Source of the DNA: Acephala macrosclerotiorum
Lineage: Eukaryota; Ascomycota; Leotiomycetes; Helotiales; Mollisiaceae
Direction of reading: 5' to 3'
Length of the DNA stretch: 24,608 bases
NCBI GenBank assembly: GCA_014904845.1
Contig: MU119647.1
Location: 9,448-34,055 of the forward strand
Below, piece by piece: positions 1 through 12,159 of the stretch; position 1 is the first letter of the stretch, and the number at the start of each line of letters is the position of its first letter. The notes beneath the pieces are model-generated. The model was not told the DNA's origin, made no database searches, and saw only the letters and a list, made by a program, of their open reading frames with translations. The position numbers and the translations under genes were made by a program.

Positions 1-600
1 AAAATAATATATAATAAAAAAATATTCGTTTAAAAAAAATAATAATATTAAAATTATTTTATTATTAAAAATCGATATAAATATAATAATTAAAACAATT
101 TTTTTTTTAATTAAATTTATTAAATATTAAATATTTTTTATTTGAAATAATTTATTAAAATAAAAAAATTAATTGATTTTATTATACGTTTTTATATTTT
201 TATATTAATTAAATATAAAAATATTATTAATTTTTCGAATTAAATTTTTTTTTAAATTAATAATAAATTAAATTTTTTTTATAAAATAATAATTTTTATA
301 TTTATTTAATTGATTTTACGATTTTTTTAAAGATTTGAATTTATATATAAAAATTTTATTATAATATTTTAATAAATTTATAATTTTATTTAAACGTTTA
401 AAATTTTTATAATTTAATAAAATATAATAATTCAAAAAATATTCGATAAAAAACAATAATAAAATTCGTTTATTATTAATATTAAAATTGTTTTTATAAT
501 TAATAATCATTTATTAAACGTTTTAAAATTTTGTAATTATTATAAAAAATTATATTATATTGAAATTAAATATTTTATTAAATATTTTTACTTTAAAATT
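1..600. repeat. Unidentified AT-rich repeat (R), partial copy cut by the window start
   Basis: This stretch aligns by eye, nearly end to end, with about 3518-4112, and its first ~190 bases also align with about 8718-8908. The match stops near position 600, so this is the right-hand end of repeat R, with the rest outside the window. Cytosines and guanines are almost absent outside CpG. A short minus-strand reading frame (510-316) lies inside it, and the same frame, with stops, can be followed in the copy at 3850-4020. That suggests R once coded for protein on the minus strand, but I cannot name the protein. Confidence 0.75.
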
Positions 601-1794
601 TTTTTTAATATTTAAAAAATAATAATAATAATAAATAAAAATCGAATAATACGAAAAATTTTAATCGAATTTATATTGTTTTTTATTTTATTTGTAAAAT
701 TTATTAATATAATTACGATTATAATTTACAATTTCTAATTTTTAATTATTAATAATAAATCGATTTTTATATATATATTTTTTTTTAATATAATTTTTTT
801 GGATTTTTATTAAATTTTTTAAAAACGATTAAATTATTAATATTGATTATATTAATTATATTATTGTAAATCGATTTCAATTTATTAATTTTCGATTTAA
901 TAATTTCAAATTATATAAAAATATAAAAAAATAAATCAAATTTAAAAAAAATTGAAAATATTTTAATTTCGATTTTAAATTTAAATAATAAATTAATAAT
1001 ATGTATTTTTATTAATATTAAATAATATTCGTTTATAAAATTATATAATTTTATTTTGATTTTTCAATTTTTTAAAAATAAAATTTTTTGTTTATAATTT
1101 TACGAAAATTCAATTTTGTAAATAATTAATAAATATAAAATTAATATTATTATATAAAATAATTTTTAATTTTTTAATTGAATTAAATAATTTTTTTTGT
1201 ATTATTTTATAGTAATTATTATTCTAATAATCAAAATTTCAATTAAATGAATTTTTTATTTGTTCAAATTATTTAAAATTTATATAATTATTTAAAATAA
1301 ATATATTTAATATAATTATATGAATTATTTTAATATTTAAAAACTCAATAAATTTTCAATTAATTTTATAATAAAATTTAAAAATAAATTATATATTTGC
1401 ACTATATATATTATATCAAAAAGTAAATAAAAATCGTATAATTATTTTATTAAATTAAAAAAATATTTAATAAATTTAATTTATTTTAATATAATTAATT
1501 TAATTTTTATTAAAAAATTTAATAATAATCGATTTTTTATTATATTGATATATAATAAAATTAAATTAATATAAATATATATTATTAAATTTAAAAACGA
1601 AATTATAAATTGTTTTATTTATTTTAAAAATTATTTCAAATATTAAAATAAAAAATAAATAATTAAATAATTACAAAATAATAATAAAAAAAAAATATAA
1701 TTTATAAATTTTATAAAATTTTTATAAAAAACAAAATCGATTAAAAGTTTATCGAATTATATTTATTAAAAATAAATAATTTATTCGTATTAAA
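601..1794. other. AT-only stretch with no recognisable content
   Basis: About 1.2 kb of almost pure A/T with scattered TCGA and ACGA. I found no convincing match to the copia relics or to repeat R, and no reading frame of interest. It is probably another RIP-degraded repeat or a part of R too diverged to align by eye. Confidence 0.5.
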
Positions 1795-4112
1795 ATCAAA
1801 CTTTTATTATTTTTTTTATATATAAAATTTCTTTATTTTTTTTTATATATTATTAATAAAAAATATTTATTTTATATTATTTAACAAATTATAAATTCAA
1901 ATTTCGTATAAAATTATTTATTTATTTAAAAATTATTTATTCAATTATTTATTTTTTATAATTCGAAATTTTATTTATTTTTTATTATTTATTTTTTTTA
2001 TTATTTTTTTTATTTTTATTTTTCGAATTTTCGATTATTTTAATTAATTTCTTTTAATTAATTTTATATGAAATTCAAATTAATTAAATTTTATTTATTT
2101 ATTATAAATATAATTAATTAAATTTAAATAAAAAATAATTATTTTTTAAATTTTTATTTTTTTTAAAAAATTTAAAAAAATATAAAATATTTTAACAATT
2201 TAAACAATTTTAAATACTAAAAAATTATTTTTTAAAATAATTTAAAATATATATATTTTTTATTATAATTTTATTTGTAATTTTTTTTTTTTTTAAATTT
2301 GAAAGTTTTTTAAATATTTATTAAATTTTAAATCAAAAAAAAAACTCGATATTAATAAATTTTTTAAAATTAAAATAAATTATAAATACGTTTTAATTTA
2401 AATTATTTTATTTTTATTTTACAAAAAAAATCTTTTTATTAATCAAATAATTTAATCGAATTTCAAATTAAAAAAATTTTTATTTTTATTTTAAAATATT
2501 ATTATTTAAATTTTAAATAAATTTTTTTTTATTTTCGTTTATTTTTTATTACGTTTTTCTATTGATTGAAAAAGTTTTTCAAATTTTAATAATAATATTT
2601 TTATAAATATTATTACAATAATTAAATAAATTAAATAAATTAAATAAATTAAATAAAAAAAAAAAAATTAAAAAAAATATAAAATTGATAAAATATTACA
2701 TTTTATATTTTTCGATTATATTTTTTATAAAAAAAATATTTTTTTAATTCGAGTAATTGTAATTTTAATATTGTTTTATTTAATAAATTTTAATTAATAA
2801 TTTTATTATTTTGAAAATATTATTTAAAATACGTTTAATATTTTTATTAATATTTTTAATAAAATTTACAATTTAATATTAATTATAAATAATAATAATA
2901 ATATTTTTTTTATTTATAAATATTGATTTTTAAAAATTTTTTATAAATAATTTTAATTTTACAGTATATAAATTATTTTTAAATATTGAAATAATTATTT
3001 ATAATTTTTAATTATTTGTAAATCGAATTTTTTTATTTTTAAATTTTTTTTTTTTGTTAAATTTTTTATTATTAATAAAAAAACGAATTTAATTAATTGT
3101 AAATTAATTTAAAAAAAACTTTTCAATAATTAAAAATTTTTTATTAATGTTTTTATTTTATATTTATAACGAGTTTTAAAAAAAGTTTTTTAATATTATA
3201 TTTTATTTTTTAAATTAAAATTTCGTTTATCGATATACGCAATTTATATTATTATATTCGATTTTAAATAATAATTAAAAAAATCAAAATATTTATAAAA
3301 AAAATTTTTTTGATTTTATTTTAATTTTTAAAAATAAAAATAAAAATAATTCAATTTTTATTATCAAATTAATAAATTTTTTATAATAAACGATTTTAAT
3401 TATATTATATAATAATTATTTAAATTGTATTTAATTATAAAATTTAAATTTAAAAATAATATAATCGATATAAAAAAATTTATTTATAAAACGAAATACA
3501 ATAAATAATTTTTATTTAAAATAATATATAATAAAAAAATATTTATTTAAAAAAATAATAATATTAAAATTATTTTATTATTAAAAATTGATATAAATAC
3601 AATAATTAAAAAAAAGTAAAAATTTTTAATTAAATTTATTAAATATTAAATATTTTTTATTTAAAATAATTTATTAAAATAAAAAAATTAATTAATTTTA
3701 TTATACGTTTTTATATTTTTATTTTAATCGAATATAAAAATATTATTAATTTTTTGAATTAATTTTTTTAAATTAATAATAAATTAAAATTTTTTTATAA
3801 AATAGTAATTTTTATATTCGTTTAATTAATTTTTCGTTTTTTTTTAAAAGTTTAAATTTATATATGAAATTTTTATTACGATATTTTAATAATTTTATAA
3901 TTTTATTTAAACGTTTAATAATTTACAATCGAATAAAATACGATAATTTAAAAAGCGTTCGATGAAAAATAACGATAAAATTAATTCGTTATTAAAATCG
4001 AAATCGTTTTTATAGTTAATAATCGTTTATTAAATATTCGAGATTTTTATAATTATTATAAAAAATTATATTATATCGAGATTAAATATTTTATTAAATA
4101 TTTTTATTTTAA
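1795..4112. repeat. Unidentified ~2.3 kb repeat R, copy A
   Basis: Copy A matches copy B (about 6620-8910) over its length; examples are 1850-1920 against 6670-6740 and 3180-3260 against 8360-8450. Its right end (3518-4112) matches window positions 1-600. Copy A is the more degraded: many CpG or C-containing sites of copy B are TpA or TpG here. It contains a four-unit 9-bp minisatellite (2622-2657). Minus-strand translation gives short runs conserved between copies, but no family could be assigned. It could be a retroelement body or a DNA transposon. Confidence 0.75.
2622..2657. repeat. 9-bp minisatellite (TTAAATAAA, four units) inside repeat R copy A
   Basis: Four perfect head-to-tail units of TTAAATAAA. 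The equivalent place in copy B (7792-7818) has three units, the first two beginning GAATTAAA, so the array predates the duplication and lost its G and C later in copy A. Confidence 0.85.
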
Positions 4113-4164
4113 AAAAGATTTTTATATTTCAATTAAAAAAAAAATTTAAAATAAACGAAAATTA

Positions 4165-6600
4165 TTAAAAAATATAAAATAAGTATTTTTTATTATTAAT
4201 AATAAATAAAAAAAACAAAAAAAAATTTATATACAAAAAAAATAAAAATATTTTTATTTTAATATTTTTATACGATCAAATATTTTTATATATTTTAAAC
4301 GAACGAATTTAAAAGTTTTTATATACTATATATAATATTTAATTATATTTTCGATAAATTAAAATTAAAATTATATAAAAAAAAAGTTTATAAAAAATTA
4401 ATAAATAATAAATAAATAAAACGATAAAAATTAATAATAAAATATTAATAATAAAAATTAAAATTTTAAATAAAAATTATATTTTGATTTAAAATATTTT
4501 ATATAATAATTATTTAAACAATATAAATAAAACTAATATTATAATTAAATATATTCGAATCGAAATCGAATTAATCTATAAACGATTAATTAAATAAAAA
4601 ATTTTTTTTTTAATTCTAAGAATTATTCGATTTTTATAATTATTTGAAACTTTTATATCGATTTTTTTTAATAATATTTTCATTAATTTATTTGTAATGT
4701 ATTGTAACGTATAAATATATTTCAATTTTTTTTTAATAATTTTTTTATAAACGAAATAATATTAAATATTAATATATTTAATTTAAACGTAAAATTAAAT
4801 TTTTTTTATAAATATAATAATATTTTAATTTTTTTTATAAATAATAATAATATTCGTATTTAAATCGCTAAAATTAATTTATTTAAAAAAATTTCAAAAT
4901 TAAATCGTTTTTTAATTATATTTTTTTATTTAATATATTTAATAATTTTATATTAAATATATTTTAATCGAGTTTAAAATAAATAAATTAATAATTAAAA
5001 CGATATAAATAAAATCGAATTATATATCGAATATAATATATATAAAAAAATCGATAATAAATTAATATATTTATTAAAAAAATTTATTTAATAGTTTTTT
5101 TCGATTAAAATTAAATAAATTATTAATTTTATTAAAATATTAATAATAAAATAAATCAATATATTATTATTTTTCAAAAAATTTCGAAAATAAATTATTT
5201 ATAAAAAACGAAAAAAATAATGAAAATAATATAAATTAAAATTAAATATATAAAAATAAAAATTAAACGATTTTTTAATAGTATTAATATTTTTTTATAA
5301 ATTATTAATAATAAAAAAATCGTCGATATAAATAATAATAATTGTATTTTTTTAATAAAAAATAAAAATATCGATATTAAAAAACTTGAAATTTCATTTT
5401 AAAAAGAAATTAATAAAAATATTATATTATATACGAGATAATTATTTGAGATTATATAAAGTTTTATTTAGTTTAATAGTTTTTAAAACGTTATATTCGA
5501 TAAATAAATCGATATAAATTTTAATATTGATTTTTTTATAAAAAAAAAAAATTTTATATTTATTTAATTAATTTTTTAATTATAAATAATAATAAAAATC
5601 CAAATAATTTTATAATTTATCGATTTTATTATCGAAATAAAAAATTTATAAAAATCGATTTTTTTATTATTATTTGAAATCGCGAATTATTTATTATATT
5701 TTATATTATAAAAAAAAATTATAATATTATATTTAATTCGAAATATTTATTTTTTTGTAAATAATTTATAATTATTTAAATAATTTATTTTTATTTATTT
5801 TTTATTTTTTATTAAAAAAAAAAATTTTATATTATCGTTTTTTATTATTTGTATTACGAATAATTTATAATTTGTTTAAATATTTAAAATTCGAAAAAAT
5901 TATTCGAGTTCGTATAATCGAGAAAAAATAATAAAAAGTATTTATTGTAAAATGCGAAATAAAACGAGAAAAAAAAAGATTATATATATTAATAATAAAT
6001 TTAATATAAAAAAAAATTAAATCGAAAAAATCGAAAAATTATTAAAAATACAAATAATTAAAAAAATATATTTAAATAATTTAATTCGATATTAAAATTT
6101 AATTTATTTTCGATAAATAAAATAAATATAATTTTTTAAAAATAAAAATATTATAAATATTTTTATTATTTTTCGAATTCGTTTTTTATATCGAATAATA
6201 TATAATATTCGTTTTTTAAAAAAAAAAATTCGATTAAATTAAATAAATTTAATTATTAAAAATATTTTTTTTCAAATAAATCGATAAAATTAAAAAAATT
6301 TAATTATTAAAAATAAAAATAAAAATTAAATAAATCGATTTTATTATCGATATTTAAATTAAATTTCGATTTTTGAATATAATTTTTTTTATTATTTAAA
6401 AAAATTAAAAGATTTTTTAATAAAAAATCGTTTAATTAAAAAACGTTTTAATCGAATTTAATTAAAAAATTTTTATATTAAAAATTTAATCGATAATTTA
6501 TATAAAAATAATAAGACAATTTAACGATTATAAATCGAAAACGTAATCAAAAAACGAAAAATTATTAATTTTATATTATTAAATAAACGATTAATATTTT
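4165..6600 (-). mobile_element. Ty1/copia LTR-retrotransposon relic, copy 1 (RIP-degraded)
   Basis: This block aligns with the second relic at 8911-12110: 4165-4200 against 8912-8950, 4320-4370 against 9085-9130, and 4740-4800 against 9500-9560. Minus-strand translation shows copia-type pol motifs in the right order, namely the reverse transcriptase active site near 5325 and the RNase H tail near 4765. Mutations have hit both strands, leaving many stops. The spacing between the two motifs is about 560 bp against about 810 bp in copy 2, so some 250 bp appear deleted here. No intact LTR pair was recognised. The right boundary, where repeat R copy B begins, is approximate. Confidence 0.75.
4620..5900 (-). 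pseudogene. Relic of copia pol: reverse transcriptase plus RNase H (copy 1)
   Basis: On the minus strand, the bases around 5311-5340 read IIIYIDDFFI, which is the copia reverse-transcriptase catalytic YVDD box with both aspartates kept. Downstream (about 5230-5290) a frame reads IKKSFNF, fitting the element-typical segment after YVDD. Around 5040 the frame of the later conserved YQSxxGSLxY block is recognisable though heavily changed. Around 4745-4795 the frame reads KYINI*YYFV, matching the conserved RNase H tail (KHIDIRYHFV in intact copia elements), with a stop where arginine is expected. The upstream limit is a guess. No function remains. Confidence 0.75.
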
Positions 6601-7225
6601 TAAGAAAATAATATCAAAATAAGACTTTTTTTACTTTTTTTATATATAAAAAAAATTCGTTTTTTTTATATATTATTAATAATAAATATTTATTTTATAC
6701 TTTTTAACAAATTATAAACTCGAATTTCGTACGAGATTATTTATTTATTTGAAAATTACTTATTTATTTACTTATTTTTTATAGTTCGAAATTTTATTCA
6801 TTTTTTATTATTCAATTTTTTTTTTCTTATTTTTTTTTTTTATTTCTCGAATTTTCAATTACTTTAATTAATTTTTTTTAATTAATTTTACATAAAATCT
6901 AAATTAATTAAATTTTATTTATTTACTATAAATATAATTAATTAAATTTAAACTAAAAACGATCACTTTTTAAATTTTTACTTTTTTTAAAAAATCTAAA
7001 AAAAATATAAAATATTTCGATAATTTAAACAATTTTAAATACTCGAGAATTATTTCTCGAAATAATTTAAAATATATATATTTTCGTTATAGTTTTATTT
7101 ATAGTTTTTTTTTATTTATTTCAAATTTAAATTTTATATTATTTTTAATATTTTAAAATAATTTAAATATTTTTTTTATTTTACAAATATAAATTTTTTT
7201 CATTTTTAAATGAATTTTTTTTTTT

Positions 7226-7228
7226 AAA

Positions 7229-7264
<36 letters not shown>

Positions 7265-7331
7265 TTTTTTTTTTTTTTTTTAAATTAATTTTTTTTTTTA
7301 AATAAAATTTTTTTTTTTTTTTTTTTTTCAA
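7226..7331. repeat. Long poly-T tract with AAATTAATT-type interruptions
   Basis: About 100 bases consisting mostly of T runs, broken by a few short A-containing motifs. It is absent from the corresponding place in repeat copy A (around 2280). It could be an internal expansion, or a relic of a poly(A)-tailed insertion on the minus strand. Long homopolymers are also a common site of assembly error. Confidence 0.7.
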
Positions 7332-7791
7332 GTTTAAAATTTTTTTAAGTTTTTATTAAACTTTAAATTAAAAAGAAAAAAACTCGATATTAAAAAGTTT
7401 TTTAAAATTAAAATAAATCGTAAATACGTTTCGATTTAAATTATTTTAATTTTATTTTATAAAAAAAATCTTTTTATCGATTAAATAATTCGATTAAATT
7501 TTAAATTAAATTTTTTTATTTTTATTTTAAAATGTCTTTTAATAAAAAAAATATTACTATTTAAACTTTAAATAAAAAAAAATTTATTTTCGTTTATTTT
7601 TTATCGCGTTTTTTTATTAATTAAAAAAATTCTTTAAATTTTAATAATAATATTCGATTATATTAATTGAAAATATTCTTATAAATATATTATTATAATT
7701 AGATATATTTTTTTTACGTTTAATATAAAACGCTAAAAACGATCGTAAACGAGTTTTGATTTAAATTAAAAAAAATACTAAAAGTTCGAGC

Positions 7792-7818
7792 GAATTAAAC
7801 GAATTAAATAAATTAAAT
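7792..7818. repeat. Degenerate 9-bp minisatellite inside repeat R copy B
   Basis: Three consecutive 9-base units (GAATTAAAC, GAATTAAAT, AAATTAAAT). They correspond to the four uniform units at 2622-2657 in copy A. Copy B keeps G and C where copy A has only A and T. Confidence 0.7.
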
Positions 7819-8910
7819 AAAAAAGCGAAATAAATAAAAAAAAATATAAAATCGATAAAGCGTTATATTTTATATTTTTCGATTGTATTTCTTATAAAAA
7901 AAATACTTTTTTAATTCGAATAATCGTAATCTCGATATCGTTTTATTTAATAAAATTTTAATTAATAATTTTATTATCTCGAAAATATTATTTAAAATAC
8001 ATATAATATTTTTATTAATATTCTCGATAAAATTTATAATTTAATATTAATTATAAGTAATAATAATAGTATTTTTTCATTTGTAAATACCGATTTCTAA
8101 GAGAATTACGTTTTTTTTTAAATTCTACGAATATTTTCAATTTTACAATATATAAACTATTTTTAAATATTAAAATAATTATTTGTAATTTTTAATTATT
8201 CGTTAAACGAGTTTTTTTTTTTTTAGATTTATTTTTAGATTTATTTTTTTTCTCGTAAAATTTTTTATTATTAATAAAAAAAACGAATTTAATTAATTAT
8301 AAATCGATTTAAAATTTATTTTTAAACGATTGAAAATTTTTTATCAATGTTTTTATTTCGTATTTATAACGAGTTTTAAAAAACATTTTTTTAATATCGT
8401 ATTTTATTTTTTAAATTAAAATCTCGTTTATTGATATACGCGATTTATATTATTATATTCGATTTTAAATAATAATTAAAAAAATTAAAATATTTATAAA
8501 AAAAAAATTTTAATTTCGTTTTAATTTTTAAAAACGAAAAAAATTAATTCGATTTTTATTATAAAATCGATGAATTTCTTATTATGAGCGATTTTAATTA
8601 TACTATATAATAATTATTTAAATCGTATTTTATTACGAAATTTAAATTTAAAAATAATACGATTAATATAAAAAAACTCGTTTATAAAACGAAATACAAT
8701 AAATAATTTTCGTTTAAAATAATATATAATAAAAAAATACTCGTTTAAAAAAAGTAATAATATTAAAATTATTTTATTATTAAAAATCGATATAAATATA
8801 ATAATTAGAAAAAAGTAAAAAACTTTAATCGAATTTATCGAATATTAAATATTTTTCGTTTAAAACGATTTATTAAAATTAAAAAATCAATCGATTTTAT
8901 TACGCGTTTT

Positions 8911-11900
8911 TGTTAGAAAATAGAATAAAGTATTTATTATATGTATTTTAAATAAAGAAATAGAGTTTTTTATATGCTTTGTATAAAATAGAAAATTGAG
9001 AAATGAAATTAAATTTTATTTTGATATTTTTATTTCAATGAAAATTTTTATAGATTAGATACAAAGATAGAGATTAATTTTTATATATTTAATATTAAAA
9101 TATATTTTCGATAAATTATAATTAAAATCCAATAAAAAAAATTTTATAGAAAAATAGTAATCGAAAAAAGTAAAATTCGATTCGAAGTTTGAAATTGATA
9201 TCGAATAAAAACAAAAATTAAAATACAATAAAAATTCGAATAATTCGATAAACAAAAAAAAGAAAATCGAAAGTAATTAAATAGAATATTTATTGAATAA
9301 TAAAAAATCGATTTAAATTAAAAACGAGAAATATAAATAATAATTAAAAAAAAAAAAATTTTTGAATAAAAATATTTTATATTATTTTATTTTTATAGTT
9401 TTTTTAAAAATTTAAAATTTGTTTCGATATAAAATTTTAATCAAATTGTTTGTAATTTATTTTGATATTGAGATATATTTTAATTTTATACGATTTTTAG
9501 CGATTTTTTTTCGTACAAAATAGTATTAAATATTAATATATTTTAATCGATTATAAAATTGCGAATTTTTAATTAAAGTAATAGTTTTTTGATTGTTTTT
9601 GTAGATAATAATTGTATTAAAATTAAAATTCAAATTCGAGTAAATTTATTTAAAGAATTTTTATAGTTATATAGTTTTTTTAATAGTGTTTATTTGATCG
9701 ATATATTTCGTTTTGTATGAAAAAAGTAAAATTGTAAATTAGTGTTTAAAAAATCAAGAGATAATCGTAGATTTAACGTTGAATATATATTTGAAAGTAG
9801 AGTATTGAGTATTCGAATTATTAGTTTAATTAAAATTTGTATAATTTATTAAAAGTTTAATAAATTCTTAGAAAAGAAATTTTATAAAGAGAATAGATTT
9901 AAAGTATTGAAAAATTTGTTTTACGATAGATATATAAATCGAAAAAAAATTAAAAATAAATCGATTTATAATTGAAATTATAAATATTAAATCGAATTGT
10001 ATATTAAATATAGTGTATATAAGAAAATTGATCGTAGATTAATATTATTATTGAAAATATTTGTTAATTTAATAGTAGATATCGATAAAAGTAAAACGAT
10101 TAAAGATTTTTATTGAAATATGAATCGAAGTATAATTCGTTATAAAATGATTTTTAAAGATTTTATGAAAATAGATTTTTTAAAAGATACGAAAAGTGCA
10201 ATTTTGATGATTTCGATTGATTTTTATTTTGAAATAAAAATAGTATAAATCGAGATTAAATATTTGAAATTGACGTTTGAAATAATTTTTTAAATCGTTA
10301 ATATTAATTATCGAATTATTAGTAATAAAAAAGTCGTTAATGTAAATAGTAATAATTGTTTTTTTTTAGTAAAAATTGAGAAATTTGTATTTAGAGATTG
10401 AAAATCGAATTCGATAAAAAAAAAAATTAAAGTATTATATTATATTTGAAAAGATTATTTGAGACTATAAAGAGTTTTATTGAATTTGATCGTTTTAAAG
10501 ACGTTATAATTAGTAGAAAAATCGATATAAATTTTTTTTCCATTTTATTATAAAAAAAAATAGTTTTAATATTTATTTATTTCAATTTCTAATTATAAGC
10601 GATAATAAAAGTAAAAATAATTTTATAGTTTATAAATTTAATTATAAAAACGAACGTTTTATTAAAATTAAAATCGTATTATTATTTAAAGTTTCGAATT
10701 ATTTATTGTATTTTATATTAAAAAAAAATTTTATAAATTTTTTTTTTAATTTTAAAAATTTATTTTTTTATTAAAAACTTTTGATTATTTAAAATATTTA
10801 TTATATTTTACGTTTTATTGTTAATTAAAAAAAAATATTTTATAATTATTATTTTTTAATGTTTTTATTATAGTAATATTATAATTTTTTAAAAAGATCG
10901 AAATTCGAAAAACTCGATAAAAAAAATAATATTTAAAAAAATAAAAAAAAATATTTTATTGAAAGAAAAAAAGTAAATAAAAAAGAAATAAAAATTAAAA
11001 AAATTGAGAGAATTATTATTTTGTTGAAAATATAATAAGATATATTTATTGGAAATAAAAAAGATTTTGATTTGATTTTCGATTTTGATTTTGATAAATA
11101 GAATATTTTTTTGTAGTTTGAAATAATAAATATATTGATTTGTAAATTTAATATTTTTTTTAGAGTTCGAATTTTGAGAAGTAAATTAATTAATTAGTTT
11201 TTTCAGTAAAATAATTTCGAATAATAAATCGAAAAGTAAAAAGTGTAAATTGTTGATAAATTGATACGATAAAATAGTTTTATATAGTTTTTATTTATTT
11301 ATTTTTTTATTTTTGTAATTCGAGTTATATTTTAATTTTTAAAAAGTTTTGTTTTTAGTTTTTTGAGATAGAAAAATATTTTTTTAAAAAAATTAATTTG
11401 ATTAAAATGTGTTTTTATTGAGTTTAAAAAAAGAATTAAATTGATAATAAAATAATTGAAAGATTTGAAAATGAAATAAATCGTTTATTGTAAATTGAAT
11501 AAAAATTTAAGAAAATAAAAAATTTAAAATTTTAATTTTAATTATTTGAATTAAAATAAATATTGAATTGTAATTTATGATTGAATTTTGAAAATGTGAT
11601 TATTAAAAAGAAAAAAATTCGATTAGTATTATTAGTTTTGCGATTGAATAATTAAATAATATAATATTATTAAATAATAATAAAATCGAAAATAAAAAAA
11701 ATTTTCTATTGTAAAAAAGTTTTTTATTATAAAATGTTTTTGTTTGAATTTAAATATTGAATTAAAAAAAAATCGATATAAAAATTATTGTTTTAAATAG
11801 TGTAAAAAAAAACGTTTTTCGATAAATAATAAGTTTTTTAAAATCGAAGAAAAAATTTATAATAATATTTTTATTTTTATTATTTTTTTTTTGTGATTTT

Positions 11901-12110
11901 TTTTTATTAGATTTATTTAATAGTTTTAATTGCGATGTTTCGTGTAATTTTATTGTTTGATTTAAAGATTTAATAGATTTAATTTTTTTTGAAATTTATA
12001 AGTATTTTTTGAGTTATTTTATTTTGTAATTTTTATTGTTTTTTCGAATTATTATAGTAAATAATTAAATCGAAAATTTTTATATAATTGTACTCATATT
12101 AATAATATAA
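8911..12110 (-). mobile_element. Ty1/copia LTR-retrotransposon relic, copy 2 (one-strand RIP)
   Basis: The left edge is sharp: repeat R stops at 8910 and the element starts TGTTAGAAAATAG, which read on the minus strand gives the TCTAACA-type end expected of a copia LTR. Minus-strand pol motifs follow in the correct order: RNase H tail near 9500-9560, the YQSxxGSLxY region near 10020-10060, and the reverse-transcriptase active site near 10335. Composition is striking: plus-strand C is nearly confined to CpG, while G remains common. The 5' half (integrase and Gag, above ~10800) is too degraded to call by motif. The right end merges into the NmrA relic without a visible LTR, so the element is probably 5'-truncated. 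Confidence 0.8.
9390..10800 (-). pseudogene. Relic of copia pol: reverse transcriptase plus RNase H (copy 2)
   Basis: Minus-strand reading gives three copia landmarks. Near 10325-10355 it reads IYINDFFI, the YVDD catalytic box with the first aspartate turned to asparagine (GAC to AAC). Just downstream it reads INDLKNYFKRQFQIFNL, matching the usual lysine-rich segment ending F-x-M-x-D-L-G. Near 10010-10060 it reads STINFLIYTIFN followed by IQFDLIF, the degraded GSLxYxxxxTRPDIAF block. Near 9500-9561 it reads QFYNRLKYINI*YYFVRKK, the RNase H tail (FHSRTKHIDIRYHFVRE type), followed by a recognisable ILTK-like region. Most lesions are coding-strand G to A, including stops. It cannot be functional. 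The start near 10800 is approximate. Confidence 0.85.
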
Positions 12111-12159
12111 TATTTAATTTGTAATATATTCGTTCGCGTTACTAGTTCCGAGAATCGAA

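Larger units (their letters stand above)
6620..8910. repeat. Unidentified ~2.3 kb repeat R, copy B (least degraded)
   Basis: Homologous to 1795-3710, with expansions absent from copy A, including a long T-rich tract and an extra segment near 7690-7790. It keeps more C and G than copy A and is the best copy for identification. The region 6640-7080 has clearly more C than G on the plus strand. The right end stops abruptly at 8910, where the second copia relic begins with TGTTAG, so copia appears to have inserted into R or truncated it here. Minus-strand translation of 8200-8700 gives runs such as INEIL and KIAHNKKF, from which I could not assign a protein family. Confidence 0.75.

Noticed and set aside
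316..510. 64-codon minus-strand frame in the AT block
   Set aside because: It lies in degraded repeat R, and the equivalent frame in the other copy has stops. Composition is only N, K, I, L, F and Y, as expected of A/T sequence.
2622..2657. CRISPR-like regular repeats
   Set aside because: Units are contiguous without spacers, and the genome is fungal; this is a minisatellite.
9055..9255. 66-codon minus-strand frame in copia copy 2
   Set aside because: It lies in the non-coding end of the element, outside pol, and is rich in F, Y, N and I from base composition alone.
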